A DNA stretch of 64,000 nucleotides from Hydrogenophilaceae bacterium (GCA_024709485.1 JANJWO010000009.1:34850-98849), one strand, 5' to 3'. Counted from the first letter of the stretch, positions 32,358 through 41,708 are shown. Translations and numbers: made by a program. The notes: generated by a model not told the origin, from the letters alone.

Positions 32358-33037
32358 TTATAACCCCGCGCATGGCGCTCGGCGGTGGTCATGGCAACTT
32401 TCTCGCGCAGGTAGAGGGGCTGGGCGGATGCGGCATCCAGGCCGCCGCCTTCCGTCAGCAGGCGCGCGCCCAGCGCCGCCACCGCGCCCGCCTCGGGAAA
32501 TTGCCCGGGCCGGGTTGCTTCCAACCCGAGATGACGGGCGAGCGCATTGTCCAGCATGGCGAAGCCGCTGCCCACGCCGGCCCAGCCCCGCCCCGGCAGC
32601 ATGGGCAGCTCGCCGATGGCGGACAGGCGCGGCTCGACGATCGCGTGCCAGCGTTCCCCGCGGCGTTCATACGCCGCGTAATACACCTCGTCCAGGCGCG
32701 CATCCAGCGCGCAGGCGACGCGCGCCTGGCCCGCCGCCTGCGCCAGCGCCTCCAGGGTGCACACCGGCATGACCGGGATATCCAGCCCCAGCGCCAGGCC
32801 CTGCGCCACGCTGGCGGCAATGCGCACGCCGGTGAAGGAGCCGGGGCCGGCGCCGAAGGCGATGCCGTCCAGTTCGTGCTTTGCGCAGCCGGCTTCGGCC
32901 AGCAGGCGCTCGATCATGCCGAGCAGGATTTCGCTGTGGCGCTGGCCGGCCAGTTCGGCATGCGAGCGCACCTCGCCCGCCAGATGCAAGGCGACGGAAC
33001 AGTGCTCGGTGGAGGTCTCGAGGGCGAGAATGCGCAT
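32354..33037 (-). CDS. tsaB: tRNA threonylcarbamoyladenosine factor TsaB
   Basis: 227 residues from ATG 33037 (a longer frame to 33088 reaches into element E6 and is rejected). MRILALETSTEHCSVAL start, and IAFGAGPGSFTGVRI, the TsaB signature. It partners TsaD and TsaE in t6A37 modification of ANN-reading tRNAs. No ribosome site is seen before the ATG. Overlaps rimI by four bases. Confidence 0.93.
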   Translation of the reverse strand: MRILALETSTEHCSVALHLAGEVRSHAELAGQRHSEILLGMIERLLAEAGCAKHELDGIAFGAGPGSFTGVRIAASVAQGLALGLDIPVMPVCTLEALAQAAGQARVACALDARLDEVYYAAYERRGERWHAIVEPRLSAIGELPMLPGRGWAGVGSGFAMLDNALARHLGLEATRPGQFPEAGAVAALGARLLTEGGGLDAASAQPLYLREKVAMTTAERHARGYK

Positions 33038-33083
33038 GCCGGCATTATCCGATTTTTTGAAAAGCCTGGACACAAAACAACTC

Positions 33084-33159
33084 GACACAGCGGCAACAGA
33101 GGAATCAGAGGAAATCAGTTTATGGCTTCCTCCGTTACCTCTACTGACTCTGTGTAAAG
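33084..33159. repeat. Inverted-repeat element E6 (ACACAG/AGAGG type)
   Basis: Left arm GACACAGCGGCAACAGAGGA (from 33085, then ATCAGAGGAAA) faces the right arm 33126-33159, which read on the other strand is TTTACACAGAGTCAGTAGAG followed by GTAACGGAGGAAG. It lies between the HIRAN gene and tsaB, both on the minus strand, seven bases after the HIRAN stop. Confidence 0.8.
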
Positions 33160-33166
33160 ACGATTT

Positions 33167-33547
33167 TTATTGCGGGGCTTGCAGTGGCGCGAGGATTTCG
33201 AAGCGTATGCGCTGCCAGGGGTCGCGCGCTTCCCCCAACCGGGAAATGCGCGCCTCCAGCTTCGCGCCATTGTCCATGAGCCGGGCGATGTCGGCATTCT
33301 CGCGCCTGGGCACATAGCCCAGCTTGTGACCACGCCAGTCCACGCGCACGGCCCGGGCGTCGTAGGGGTTGTCCGGTTCCCTCGCCAGGGTCAGGGCATC
33401 GCCGACTTTCATCTCGTCCCACAGTTGCTTGCCGGCGTGATACTGGAAGCCGGCGAGCGGCGAGTCCTGCAACAGAATGTGCGCCTGGGTTTCCGCACCG
33501 ACGGCGGGCAGCAGGCAGCAAAGCAGCAGCGCCAGCCAGGCCCTCAT
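33167..33547 (-). CDS. Secreted HIRAN-domain protein
   Basis: 126 residues from ATG 33547, overlapping the stop of the DinG-like helicase (ATGA). A signal peptide (MRAWLALLLCCLLPAVGA) is followed by a HIRAN domain: SPLAGFQYHAGKQLW, REPDNPYDARAVRVDW, KLGYVPRRENADIARLMDNG. HIRAN domains bind DNA ends in Rad5/HLTF-type helicases, yet this protein is predicted to be exported. Other reading frames over this gene are shadows. Confidence 0.88.
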   Translation of the reverse strand: MRAWLALLLCCLLPAVGAETQAHILLQDSPLAGFQYHAGKQLWDEMKVGDALTLAREPDNPYDARAVRVDWRGHKLGYVPRRENADIARLMDNGAKLEARISRLGEARDPWQRIRFEILAPLQAPQ

Positions 33548-35487
33548 GCCGCCACCTCGGCCATGAAAAAGCTCCGCACCTCCTCCAGCCTGCGCGTGCG
33601 CCGCATCGGCGGCAATGCCTCCAGCACCTTGCGGCCGTAGGATTTGCCGGTGAGGCGCGGGTCGCACAACATGAGCACGCCGCGGTCGGCCTCGCTGCGG
33701 ATCAGGCGTCCGGCGCCCTGCTTGAGCGAGATCACCGCCTCCGGCAGCTGGTAGTCCATGAAGGCGTTGCCGCCGGATGCGTTGATGCGGGCGATGCGCG
33801 CCGCCACCACCGGATCGTCCGGCGGCGCGAACGGCAGCTTGTCGATGATGACGAGCGACAGCGCCTCGCCCGGCATGTCCACGCCCTCCCAGAAGCTCTG
33901 GCTGCCCAGCAGCACGGCGCGGCCGGATTGCTGGAAGCGTTCCAGCAAGACCGGCTTCGGTTCGTCGCCCTGGGCCAGGATGGGAAAATCCAGATCGCGC
34001 GCCTGGAAGGCCGCGGCCAGCATGGCCTTGGCGTGGTCCAATGCACGCAAGGAGGTGAACAGCATGAAGGCACGCCCGCCGCTCGCTTCCAGCACCGGCA
34101 GCGCGGCTTCGACCACGGCCTGGGTGTGCTCGCGGGTGTTGGGCGCCGGCAGGCCGGTCGGCAGATAGATGAGACCCTGATTGGGGTAGTCGAAGGGGCT
34201 GTCCACGCACAGCGTCCTGGCCTCCGCCAGCCCGAGACGCGAAAGCAGGTGCGAGAAATCGCCGCCCACGCTCAATGTGGCCGAGGTCAGCACCCAGCCG
34301 CGGCCGTCCTGCATGACCTGGGCGCCGAAGATGTCGGCCACCGACAGGGGCGTGGCATGCAGGGTCAGGGTGCGCCCCGCCGTCTCCACCCAGCGCACCC
34401 ACTCGGCCTCGTCCTCGCCCTGCCAGTTTTCCAGCCGCCGCATCAGCTCCAGCGAGCGGGCATGGCAATCCGCCAGCTCCTCGGCGCGCTCGGCCTGGGC
34501 CTTGAGCCCCGCATCGAGTTCGGTAAGCGCGGCCTTGGCCGCTGCCAGCGCGCCGGCGAATTCGGCGCGCGCCTGGGCGAGCTTCGCCGGCAGGCGCAGG
34601 TTCAATTCCGGCACCGACATCCTCAGGCTCTTGGCGGCCTTGTCCAGCGCCTCGGCTGCCTGCGCCAGCACCGGCGTGTCCCTGGCGAACACCAGCGCGG
34701 CCTGGCGCGCATCGCGCGCGAGGTCGAGGACCTGCCCGGTGGACACCGACTGGCCGAAGAACAGCGCGGCGGTGTCGGCCAGCTGGTGCGCCTCGTCGAG
34801 GATGACGTTGTGGCTCGCCGGCAGCAGTTCGGCCACGCCTTCATCGCGCAGCCACAGGTCGGCGAAGAACAGATGGTGGTTGACCACCACGAGCTCGGCT
34901 TCCAGCGCCTGCTTGCGCGCCTTCATCACGAAGCAGTCGCGGAAATGCGCGCACTCGCCGCCCAGGCAGTTCTCGCGCGTGGACACGGCATGGCTCCAGG
35001 CCGGATGGGTTTCGCGGATGCCGGTGGCTTCCGCGCGGTCGCCGCTATCGCTGGTGGCGGCGAAGCGCTGGATGCGGTGCAGGGTCGCGGCTTCCTCGGC
35101 GCTGGCGAAGCGGCCGTCCGCCAGATTGCGCTCGAGGTGGAAGCGGCAGACATAATTGGCGCGCCCCTTGAGCAGGGAGGTTTTCAGCGGCAGCGACAGC
35201 GCTTGCAGCACCAGCGGGATGTCGCGCCGGTAGAGCTGGTCCTGCAGGGCCTTGGTGCCGGTCGAGACGATGGTTTTCCCGCCCGCCAGCAAGGCCGGGA
35301 CGAGGTAGGCGAGGGTCTTGCCCGTGCCCGTGCCGGCCTCGGCGACCAGCACACCGCCGGCGCCAAGCGCCTCGGCCACGCCAGCCGACATATCAAGTTG
35401 CTGGGATCTGAACCGATAATTGACCAAACAGGAGGAAAAAACGCCAGTGGCCGAAAAGATTCTTTCCAAATCAGGGGAAGCCGTCAC
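33544..35487 (-). CDS. DinG/YoaA-family ATP-dependent DNA helicase
   Basis: 647 residues from GTG 35487. An XPD-like superfamily 2 helicase: Walker A EAGTGTGKT, DEAH box (VILDEAHQLAD), and four Fe-S cysteines (NYVC, then ENCLGGEC and RDCF). Motif VI is KQGAGRLIRSEADRG. It unwinds DNA 5' to 3' in repair and replication conflicts; length and the FRSQQLDMSAGV start fit YoaA better than DinG. Its stop overlaps the HIRAN gene. The upstream start reaches into the divergent hydrolase region. Confidence 0.9.
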   Translation of the reverse strand: MTASPDLERIFSATGVFSSCLVNYRFRSQQLDMSAGVAEALGAGGVLVAEAGTGTGKTLAYLVPALLAGGKTIVSTGTKALQDQLYRRDIPLVLQALSLPLKTSLLKGRANYVCRFHLERNLADGRFASAEEAATLHRIQRFAATSDSGDRAEATGIRETHPAWSHAVSTRENCLGGECAHFRDCFVMKARKQALEAELVVVNHHLFFADLWLRDEGVAELLPASHNVILDEAHQLADTAALFFGQSVSTGQVLDLARDARQAALVFARDTPVLAQAAEALDKAAKSLRMSVPELNLRLPAKLAQARAEFAGALAAAKAALTELDAGLKAQAERAEELADCHARSLELMRRLENWQGEDEAEWVRWVETAGRTLTLHATPLSVADIFGAQVMQDGRGWVLTSATLSVGGDFSHLLSRLGLAEARTLCVDSPFDYPNQGLIYLPTGLPAPNTREHTQAVVEAALPVLEASGGRAFMLFTSLRALDHAKAMLAAAFQARDLDFPILAQGDEPKPVLLERFQQSGRAVLLGSQSFWEGVDMPGEALSLVIIDKLPFAPPDDPVVAARIARINASGGNAFMDYQLPEAVISLKQGAGRLIRSEADRGVLMLCDPRLTGKSYGRKVLEALPPMRRTRRLEEVRSFFMAEVAA

Positions 35488-35518
35488 GCGCTGCGCTCAG
35501 TCGCCATACAAGAACCGC

Positions 35519-36385
35519 ATGTTACCGCAGCCGATCTTGCGCATGCGACGCTGCCTGCTGAAGACCTTGCTGGTCATGTGCTGGCTGCTGGCTCCGGCGG
35601 CGGCCGGGGCGGCCGTGGTCGAAATCCGCACCGCGGAAAAAACCGTCGCCAGCGCCGAATTCCACCAGGGCGACGCCGCAAAACCCGTCATCCTGATTTT
35701 GCACGGCTTCCTGCAAACCCGTGAATTCGGCATCGTCAAGGCCATCGCCGATGCGTTGATCGACAATGGCTATAGCGTCCTCAGCCCGACGCTTTCGCTG
35801 GGCATATCCAACCGCAAACGCAGCCTCGATTGCGAAGCCTTGCATCTGCACGACATGAACGGCGATCTCCAGGAAATACAGCAGTGGGTGCAATGGCTGC
35901 GTAGCCGGGGAGTTGAACGGATCGTCGGCGTGGGCCACAGCTTCGGCGCCACCCAACTGCTGGCCTGGAGGGAACGCTACCAGGAAAGGAACGTGGACTT
36001 GATCGGCATCAGCCTGATGGGGGTCTCCCCCCTCGGCCGGGAAGCCGCCGCCCCGCCCGCCGGCAAACATGCCGCGCGAAATCGGCCGGACGCCAGTCTG
36101 GTCCGCGCGCCGCTTTCGTTTTGCGAAACCTACACGGCGCCGGCAAGCATGTACGCCTCCTACAAGCAGTGGAGCGCAGACAGGATCCTGACCGCGCTGA
36201 AACGCACCGGCCCGCGCACGGATCTCATCCAGGGCACGGCCGACACCTTCGCGCCGCCCAATTGGGAAGAGCGGCTTGCGGGCACGCCCGCGCGCGTCCA
36301 CCGCATCGCCGGCGCCAACCATTTCATGGAAGGCACCCACGAGTTCGACATGCTCGATACGCTCCTCGGCATACTGAAACGATGA
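35519..36385 (+). CDS. Secreted alpha/beta hydrolase
   Basis: 288 residues from ATG 35519, preferred over a frame opening at 35420 that would overlap the divergent helicase; ATG 35543 also possible. A signal peptide (LLKTLLVMCWLLAPAAAGA) is followed by an alpha/beta-hydrolase fold with VILILHGFLQTRE (oxyanion loop), VGVGHSFGATQLL with the GHSFG nucleophile elbow, and GTADTFAPP and HFMEG near the Asp and His positions. Substrate unknown. Its stop overlaps the GGDEF/EAL gene (ATGA). Confidence 0.82.
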   Translation: MLPQPILRMRRCLLKTLLVMCWLLAPAAAGAAVVEIRTAEKTVASAEFHQGDAAKPVILILHGFLQTREFGIVKAIADALIDNGYSVLSPTLSLGISNRKRSLDCEALHLHDMNGDLQEIQQWVQWLRSRGVERIVGVGHSFGATQLLAWRERYQERNVDLIGISLMGVSPLGREAAAPPAGKHAARNRPDASLVRAPLSFCETYTAPASMYASYKQWSADRILTALKRTGPRTDLIQGTADTFAPPNWEERLAGTPARVHRIAGANHFMEGTHEFDMLDTLLGILKR

Positions 36386-38622
36386 ATACAGTGCGGCTCT
36401 CCATCTCGCAGTGGGTGGCGGCGTTCTTCATCGTTCTCAGCCTGACGATCGCGGCACTGTGCGGCATCGGCCTCTACCGCCTGTACGAAACCGGCGCCGA
36501 GCTCGACCAAACCCGCGTGCTCTCCGCGCAAAAGGAACTCGCTGCGGCGATGTCGGAACTGGCGGCCCACCTGCAGCAGCAAGGCAGCGCCATCTCGAAC
36601 TGGGATGAAACCCGCCAGCAACTGGCCAAACCGGATTATTACGGCTACTGGAAGGCATCGCGCCTGCCGCGGGCCGGGATCGTTTCCCCGGCGTTCAGCA
36701 ATCTCGACCTGTACGACCGCGCAGGCCGCCTGCTTCCCGGCGGCAGCGCAAAGAGCGAAGCCAGCATCACGCCGGCCGACGCCGGGAAAACCCTCTATGA
36801 CCCGCTGCAAGGCCTCTCGCGCATCTCGCACCTGTTCCCGATCTACGCGGAAGGCAGGCAGAACACCCCGCTCGGCTATGCGCAGGTCAGCTTCGATCTC
36901 GTGCATGCGCTCAAGCACCTGCACAGCTTCAGTTATCTCGTGCCCGAGAAACTGGCAGTGCGGAATCCGCCGCTCCACACGCTGGAACTGGGGGAGCTGG
37001 AAAAAAACCTGAATTTCACGGTCCGTACCTCGCTTGAAATCGAAAGGCTCGAGGAAGCGGTGACGCGGACCTACGCCATTCTTGCGCTCGCCATGCTGAT
37101 TTCCGCGGTCACCGCGTATCTGTTCGTGCAACGCTTGCTCGCCCGCCCGCTGGCCCGGCTCGCCGATGCCATCGGCGGCCTGCAGGCGGACGAGACGCGC
37201 ATGGATTACGTGCCCGCGCTCGAATCGCGGTACATGCTGAGGGAGCTCGACACGGTCAGGCAATCGGTTCAGGATTACCGCCAGAAACTCAGCGACGCCC
37301 GGCTGGAGCTGGAAAACAGCAACGTGACCTTCCAGCAGCAGGCGCTGCAGGATGCGCTTACCGGCCTGTACAACCGCCGCGCATTCGAGGAGGACTGGGA
37401 AAACCTGGTGCGGGCGCTGTCCGGGCACAGCGAGCCGATGGCGCTGCTGCTGTTCGACTGCGACCATTTCAAGCCCATCAACGACACCTACGGCCACCAG
37501 GTCGGGGATCTGGTCCTGCAAACCATCGCCGGCGCCGTCAACGGCGTCATGCGCGCGGGCGACAGGCTCTACCGCATCGGCGGCGACGAATTCGCCACCC
37601 TGCTGTGGGGCGCCGACGAACACATGGCGATGCTGGTCGCGGAGCGCTGCCTCGACAGCGTGCGCAAGGAGGACTTCCGCAGGCTGGGGGTGCAGGAGCC
37701 GGTTTCCATCAGCATCGGCATCGCCATCGACGAAATCAGCAAGGGCGACGATCTGACCTACCTGCAGGCGCACGCCGATTCGGCCATGTATCAGGCCAAG
37801 CGCCCCGGCAGCAAGAAAATCGCGATTTACCGCATGGGCGAGGCCAGCAGCGAAGACGTGCTGGTCGCCAGCCTGGAAACCAATGCGCTGTACCAGGCGC
37901 TGGCGGAGCCGAGCCGGATGGAAATCCACTATCAGCGCATGCAGCCGCTCGCCGGCGGGAGCGAATACCTGGAGGCGCTGACGCGCATTCGCCACAACGG
38001 CGGCCTGCTCATGCCCGCCCGCTTCCTGCCCGTGGTGCAAAGCCGCCGGCTGGAGGCGGAATTCGATCTCGCCGTCATCCGGCTCGTGCAGGCCAGCCTC
38101 GATTCGGAGGCGATCCCGCGCGGGGCGGGCGTATCGATCAACCTCTCCGCGCAAAGCCTGCACCGGCCGGAAGCCGTCGCGCAACTGATCGAACTCACCC
38201 GCCATGCCGAAAGCCACCCGCTGATGCTGGAGATCACCGAGACCTCGCTGGTGCCGCAACTGGCCGAAATCACGCATTTCCTGGGCATCCTGCGCTCGAG
38301 CGGCTTCAAGATCGCGTTGGACGACTTCGGCAGCGGCTACTCGCCGCTGCGCTATCTGGCCGACCTGCCGGTGGATGTCATCAAGTTCGACATGTCCCTC
38401 ATCCACCAGCTGAAAAACAACGACCGCACCAGCGTGATCGTGTCGGATTTCGCCAGATTGATGCGCGATGCCGGCTACAGCCTGGTTGCCGAAGGCGTGG
38501 AAGACGAGGTCATGATGGACAAGGTCGTCAGCCTCGGCTTCTCCCATGTCCAAGGCTTCTTCATTGATCGGCCGCACCTGCTGCAGCCCGCGGACGCCAA
38601 GGTCGCCACGCTGTTCAATTGA
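36382..38622 (+). CDS. Membrane sensor protein with GGDEF and EAL domains
   Basis: 746 residues. Two membrane helices flank a periplasmic sensor (about residues 35-225, CHASE4-like), a HAMP-like linker follows, then GGDEF (residues 400-404, intact) and EAL (Glu531 in EALTR; LEITET; DDFGSG from Asp647; IKFD; AEGVED). Both active sites look complete, so it may make and degrade cyclic di-GMP. It is coupled to the hydrolase gene by a four-base overlap, which may tie sensing to that enzyme. Confidence 0.93.
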   Translation: MNTVRLSISQWVAAFFIVLSLTIAALCGIGLYRLYETGAELDQTRVLSAQKELAAAMSELAAHLQQQGSAISNWDETRQQLAKPDYYGYWKASRLPRAGIVSPAFSNLDLYDRAGRLLPGGSAKSEASITPADAGKTLYDPLQGLSRISHLFPIYAEGRQNTPLGYAQVSFDLVHALKHLHSFSYLVPEKLAVRNPPLHTLELGELEKNLNFTVRTSLEIERLEEAVTRTYAILALAMLISAVTAYLFVQRLLARPLARLADAIGGLQADETRMDYVPALESRYMLRELDTVRQSVQDYRQKLSDARLELENSNVTFQQQALQDALTGLYNRRAFEEDWENLVRALSGHSEPMALLLFDCDHFKPINDTYGHQVGDLVLQTIAGAVNGVMRAGDRLYRIGGDEFATLLWGADEHMAMLVAERCLDSVRKEDFRRLGVQEPVSISIGIAIDEISKGDDLTYLQAHADSAMYQAKRPGSKKIAIYRMGEASSEDVLVASLETNALYQALAEPSRMEIHYQRMQPLAGGSEYLEALTRIRHNGGLLMPARFLPVVQSRRLEAEFDLAVIRLVQASLDSEAIPRGAGVSINLSAQSLHRPEAVAQLIELTRHAESHPLMLEITETSLVPQLAEITHFLGILRSSGFKIALDDFGSGYSPLRYLADLPVDVIKFDMSLIHQLKNNDRTSVIVSDFARLMRDAGYSLVAEGVEDEVMMDKVVSLGFSHVQGFFIDRPHLLQPADAKVATLFN

Positions 38623-38674
38623 GTCGGGCTTAAATGGCCGGCGGAGTGGCCTTTACCGACAACTGACGACTTCC

Positions 38675-40354
38675 TCAATGCTTGCCCGATCGCCAGATGG
38701 AGAACAGTATCCAGAGGCTGTTGACGAAGGCGATCAGGAAGCCCAGCAGGCCGAAGAGCGGCAGGCCCAGCAGGGTCGGGCCGCCTTTCACCGTCATGAT
38801 GATCGACGAGCCGATCACCAGCGAAGCAGTGAGTATGCCCATGGTCAGGCGGTTGCTGGCCTGGTCGAGCTGATAGCCGAAATGGTCCAGGCGCTTGAGG
38901 TCGAGATCGATCCTCACCCGGCCGCGGCGCGCCTCGCGCAGCAGGTGCGACAAATCGCGCGGCAGACCGGCCACGATGCCGGCGAGTTCGCGCAAGCTCT
39001 TGCGCCCGCGCGCCATCAGCACCTGCGGGGTATAGCGTTCGGCGATCACCTGCTCGATGAAGGGCTGGATCTGGTCGACCATGTGGTAATCCGGGTTCAG
39101 CTGCTGCCCCAGCCCTTCCAGGGTGATGATGGTCTTGAACAGCAGCGTCAGGTCCGCCGGCAGCACCAGCGAGTTGTCGCGCATGATGGTGGTGATGTCC
39201 TGCAGCAGGGCGCCGATGTTGACATCCTTGATCTTGAGGTCGTCGTAGCTGAACACCAGTTCGGCCAGATCGTGCGATAGCCGCGCCTCGTCGACCTCGG
39301 CGTCCCCCGCCCAGTCGATCAGCACTTCCCGGATGCCGTTTTCATCGCGGAACACGATGGCATGCAGCAGGTTGACGATTTCATTGCGCCGGCGCTCGGT
39401 GAGGTGGCCGATCATGCCGAAATCGATGATGCCGATGCGGTTGCCGGGCAGGAAGATGATGTTGCCCGGATGCGGATCGGCGTGGAAATAGCCGTCCAGC
39501 AGCACCATCTTCAACACCACGTCGCTGCCGCGCGAGCCCAGCACGATGGGATCGAGCCCCGCCTCGCGCAGCATGTCGCGGTTGACGCCCTTGATGCCGC
39601 GGATCTCCTCCTGCACGTTGACGCTGTGCGAGGTGTAGTCCCAGTACACCTTGGGGATATGGATGTTCTCGTCCTGGGCGAAATTGCGCGCGAACTTGTC
39701 GATGTTGCGCGCCTCGCGCACCAGATCGAGTTCGCGGATGATCGAACGGCGGAACTCGCCGACCATGCGCACCGGCTGGTAGCGGCGCAGGTCGGGCATC
39801 TCGCTTTCGACCAGCTTCGCAAAATGCTCGAGGATGCGCAGATCGGCCTCGATCTTGGCCTCGATGCCGGGCCTGCGCACCTTGACCACGACTTCGGCGC
39901 CGTCATGCAGCACGGCCCGGTGCACCTGCGCAATCGATGCCGCCGCCATCGGCTCCGCCTCGAATTGGGCGAAGGCCTCCTCGGGCGGCTTCCCCAGCGC
40001 CCGGGTCAGTTCGGCATGGATCAGGGCGTAATCGGAAGGCGGCACCCGCTGGTGCAGCTTCTCGAATTCGGCAACCCAGGACGGCGGGAACATGTCCACG
40101 CGGGTGGCCATCAGTTGGCCGAATTTGATGAAGGTCGGCCCCAGCTCCTCCAGGGCCATGCGTATCCGCACCGCCGGCTCCAGGCGCGAAATCTCGGACG
40201 TGGCCTGCCAGTGCAGGATGCGCCCGGCCCGCTCCAGCGCATTGGCCAGGCCCAGTATCCTGACCAGATCGCCCCAGCCATAGCGGATCAGGATGGACGC
40301 GATTTCATGCAGGCGGTGCAGGTCGCGCAGGACGGTGATGGTTTCCCAGAGCAT
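38675..40354 (-). CDS. ubiB: UbiB/AarF-family atypical kinase
   Basis: 559 residues. KxGQ motif in GPTFIKFGQLMATR, AAASIAQVHRA (Ala-rich nucleotide loop), FHADPHPGNI and IIDFGMIG (catalytic and metal loops), and two C-terminal membrane helices (LGILTASLVIGSSIIM region and LFGLLGFLIAFVNSLWILF). Supports ubiquinone synthesis as an ATPase of the Ubi complex. Divergent from the secreted-protein gene at 40466. Confidence 0.93.
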   Translation of the reverse strand: MLWETITVLRDLHRLHEIASILIRYGWGDLVRILGLANALERAGRILHWQATSEISRLEPAVRIRMALEELGPTFIKFGQLMATRVDMFPPSWVAEFEKLHQRVPPSDYALIHAELTRALGKPPEEAFAQFEAEPMAAASIAQVHRAVLHDGAEVVVKVRRPGIEAKIEADLRILEHFAKLVESEMPDLRRYQPVRMVGEFRRSIIRELDLVREARNIDKFARNFAQDENIHIPKVYWDYTSHSVNVQEEIRGIKGVNRDMLREAGLDPIVLGSRGSDVVLKMVLLDGYFHADPHPGNIIFLPGNRIGIIDFGMIGHLTERRRNEIVNLLHAIVFRDENGIREVLIDWAGDAEVDEARLSHDLAELVFSYDDLKIKDVNIGALLQDITTIMRDNSLVLPADLTLLFKTIITLEGLGQQLNPDYHMVDQIQPFIEQVIAERYTPQVLMARGRKSLRELAGIVAGLPRDLSHLLREARRGRVRIDLDLKRLDHFGYQLDQASNRLTMGILTASLVIGSSIIMTVKGGPTLLGLPLFGLLGFLIAFVNSLWILFSIWRSGKH

Positions 40355-40406
40355 TGGTCTTGTTGGTTCCGTGGCGTGAAAATCGGGTGTTCCCGTGTCC
40401 TTTTTC

Positions 40407-40420
40407 CCTTAAGATTAAGG
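40407..40420. promoter_or_regulatory. Small inverted repeat in the ubiB divergent promoter gap
   Basis: CCTTAA-GA-TTAAGG, perfect 6+2+6, in the 110-base gap between the divergent ubiB and 40466 genes. A possible operator; no known site matches. Confidence 0.3.
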
Positions 40421-40465
40421 CATTCCGCTCGTTTCATTAACCAAATTATTTGGCGGGGATGCTCG

Positions 40466-41149
40466 ATGGCAAAATCCGGAATCCGCATCGCTCTGGTGGC
40501 GTGCCTGTCGATTCTGCCTGCGCTGGCCGGGGCGGCCGCGGTTCCGCCCATGAGCGCGGAGGAACTGGACGCCTGGTTCAATGGCAAAAGCACCCTGGAG
40601 GTGAACGAAGGCGAACTGACTTTCCTCGCCGCGCCGCCCGGCAAGCCGGTGCACCACCATCAGAACCGCATCCGGATCACCGAGGACAGCCTGCAAAGCG
40701 GCTGGACCGAGTTGGAGCAATGCCACGACAACCTCGACGCCGTTCCCCGCTCCCAGATCACCTTCCGCGAAGGCTTCATCCGCAACCTGCGCGTGGTGGA
40801 AATGCGCGGCATCGGCGAGGCCTGGGTGGAAGGCCCGAGCGTGCAGATGCGCGAAGTGCGCCCCGGCGCGCACCTGTGCCTGGCGGCGCAGACCCGCGCC
40901 CTGAACGACTCCGGCAACGGCTACTTCATGCTCAACAACGGCCCCTACATGCGCAAATTCCTGGATGGCTACTACCCCATGCGGGTTTCCCTGAAGCTCG
41001 AATACCCGCCCCAACTGTTGCAGATAATCGACATTTCCCCGGCGGAACAGGCCGGCTTTCATGTCAGCCAGAGGGCCGGATACCTCAATATTGATACACT
41101 ATTCGAGGGCGAGTTGCGCACGCAGGTACAATTTGAACGCCTGCGCTAG
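40466..41149 (+). CDS. Secreted protein of unknown function
   Basis: 227 residues from ATG 40466. Signal peptide (IALVACLSILPALAGAAA). The mature part has a His run in KPVHHHQNRIRI, two cysteines (LEQCHD, HLCLAA), and beta-strand-rich sequence with GNGYFMLNNGPYMRKFLDGYYPMRV near the end. No family recognised. Possibly an envelope protein. Confidence 0.65.
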   Translation: MAKSGIRIALVACLSILPALAGAAAVPPMSAEELDAWFNGKSTLEVNEGELTFLAAPPGKPVHHHQNRIRITEDSLQSGWTELEQCHDNLDAVPRSQITFREGFIRNLRVVEMRGIGEAWVEGPSVQMREVRPGAHLCLAAQTRALNDSGNGYFMLNNGPYMRKFLDGYYPMRVSLKLEYPPQLLQIIDISPAEQAGFHVSQRAGYLNIDTLFEGELRTQVQFERLR

Positions 41150-41212
41150 CTGCCCCCCACAAATACCTGAAACACTGTTAGCATCAGGCTTCCGTCAACC
41201 AAAGGAGAACCC

Positions 41213-41506
41213 ATGAACAAATCTGAACTGATCGATGCCGTCGCCCAGGGAGCCGACATCAGCAAGGCCGCCGCCGGCAAGGCGCTGGATGCGGCGATTG
41301 AAGCCGTTGTGAAAGCCGTGTCCAAAGGCGACACCGTGACCCTCGTCGGCTTCGGCACTTTCAAGTCCTCCAAGCGCGCCGCCCGCACCGGCCGCAACCC
41401 CCAGACCGGCAAGGAAATCAAGATTGCCGCCACCACCGTGCCCCGCTTCACCCCGGGCGCCGGCTTCAAGGCCGCGGTTGCCGGCAAGAAAGCCAAGAAG
41501 AAATAA
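41213..41506 (+). CDS. hupB: HU-family nucleoid protein
   Basis: 97 residues. [12 protein letters not shown] start, [30 protein letters not shown] (DNA-wrapping arm) and FTPGAGFK are HU signatures; a short KKAKKK tail is added. Non-specific DNA bending protein. AAAGGAG lies seven bases before the ATG. Followed by two terminator hairpins. Assignment to the beta rather than alpha subunit is tentative. Confidence 0.93.
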   Translation: MNKSELIDAVAQGADISKAAAGKALDAAIEAVVKAVSKGDTVTLVGFGTFKSSKRAARTGRNPQTGKEIKIAATTVPRFTPGAGFKAAVAGKKAKKK

Positions 41507-41530
41507 ACCGCAAATTGCGAAAGCGGCTCG

Positions 41531-41563
41531 CGAAAGTGGCGCATGGACATGCGCCACTTTTCG
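41531..41563 (+). terminator. Terminator hairpin after the HU gene
   Basis: Stem AAAGTGGCGCATG / CATGCGCCACTTT with a GA loop, extended by CGA/TCG and a short T-run. A second hairpin follows ten bases later. Confidence 0.8.
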
Positions 41564-41573
41564 TTCGGGCCTG

Positions 41574-41609
41574 ATGAAAAAAACCGGCATGACAGCCGGT
41601 TTTTTTCAT
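41574..41609. terminator. Bidirectional terminator hairpin
   Basis: Fifteen-bp perfect stem ATGAAAAAAACCGGC / GCCGGTTTTTTTCAT, loop ATGACA. Seven A on one side and seven T on the other allow termination in both directions. Confidence 0.88.
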
Positions 41610-41708
41610 TTGGCAGTCGCGTCATGACAAATGGCGGGCATCGACTATATTGGCCCTATCCTCTTCGGCCGGCCTGCTCCGACCATTCTCCCGACGAAAG
41701 GAACTGCC

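Noticed and set aside
33928..35724. 598-codon plus-strand frame opposite the DinG-like helicase
   Set aside because: Shadow frame; the helicase has intact DEAH and Fe-S motifs on the other strand.
36160..38577. 805-codon open frame opposite the GGDEF/EAL gene
   Set aside because: Antisense shadow of a gene with clear, complete catalytic motifs; no domain of its own.
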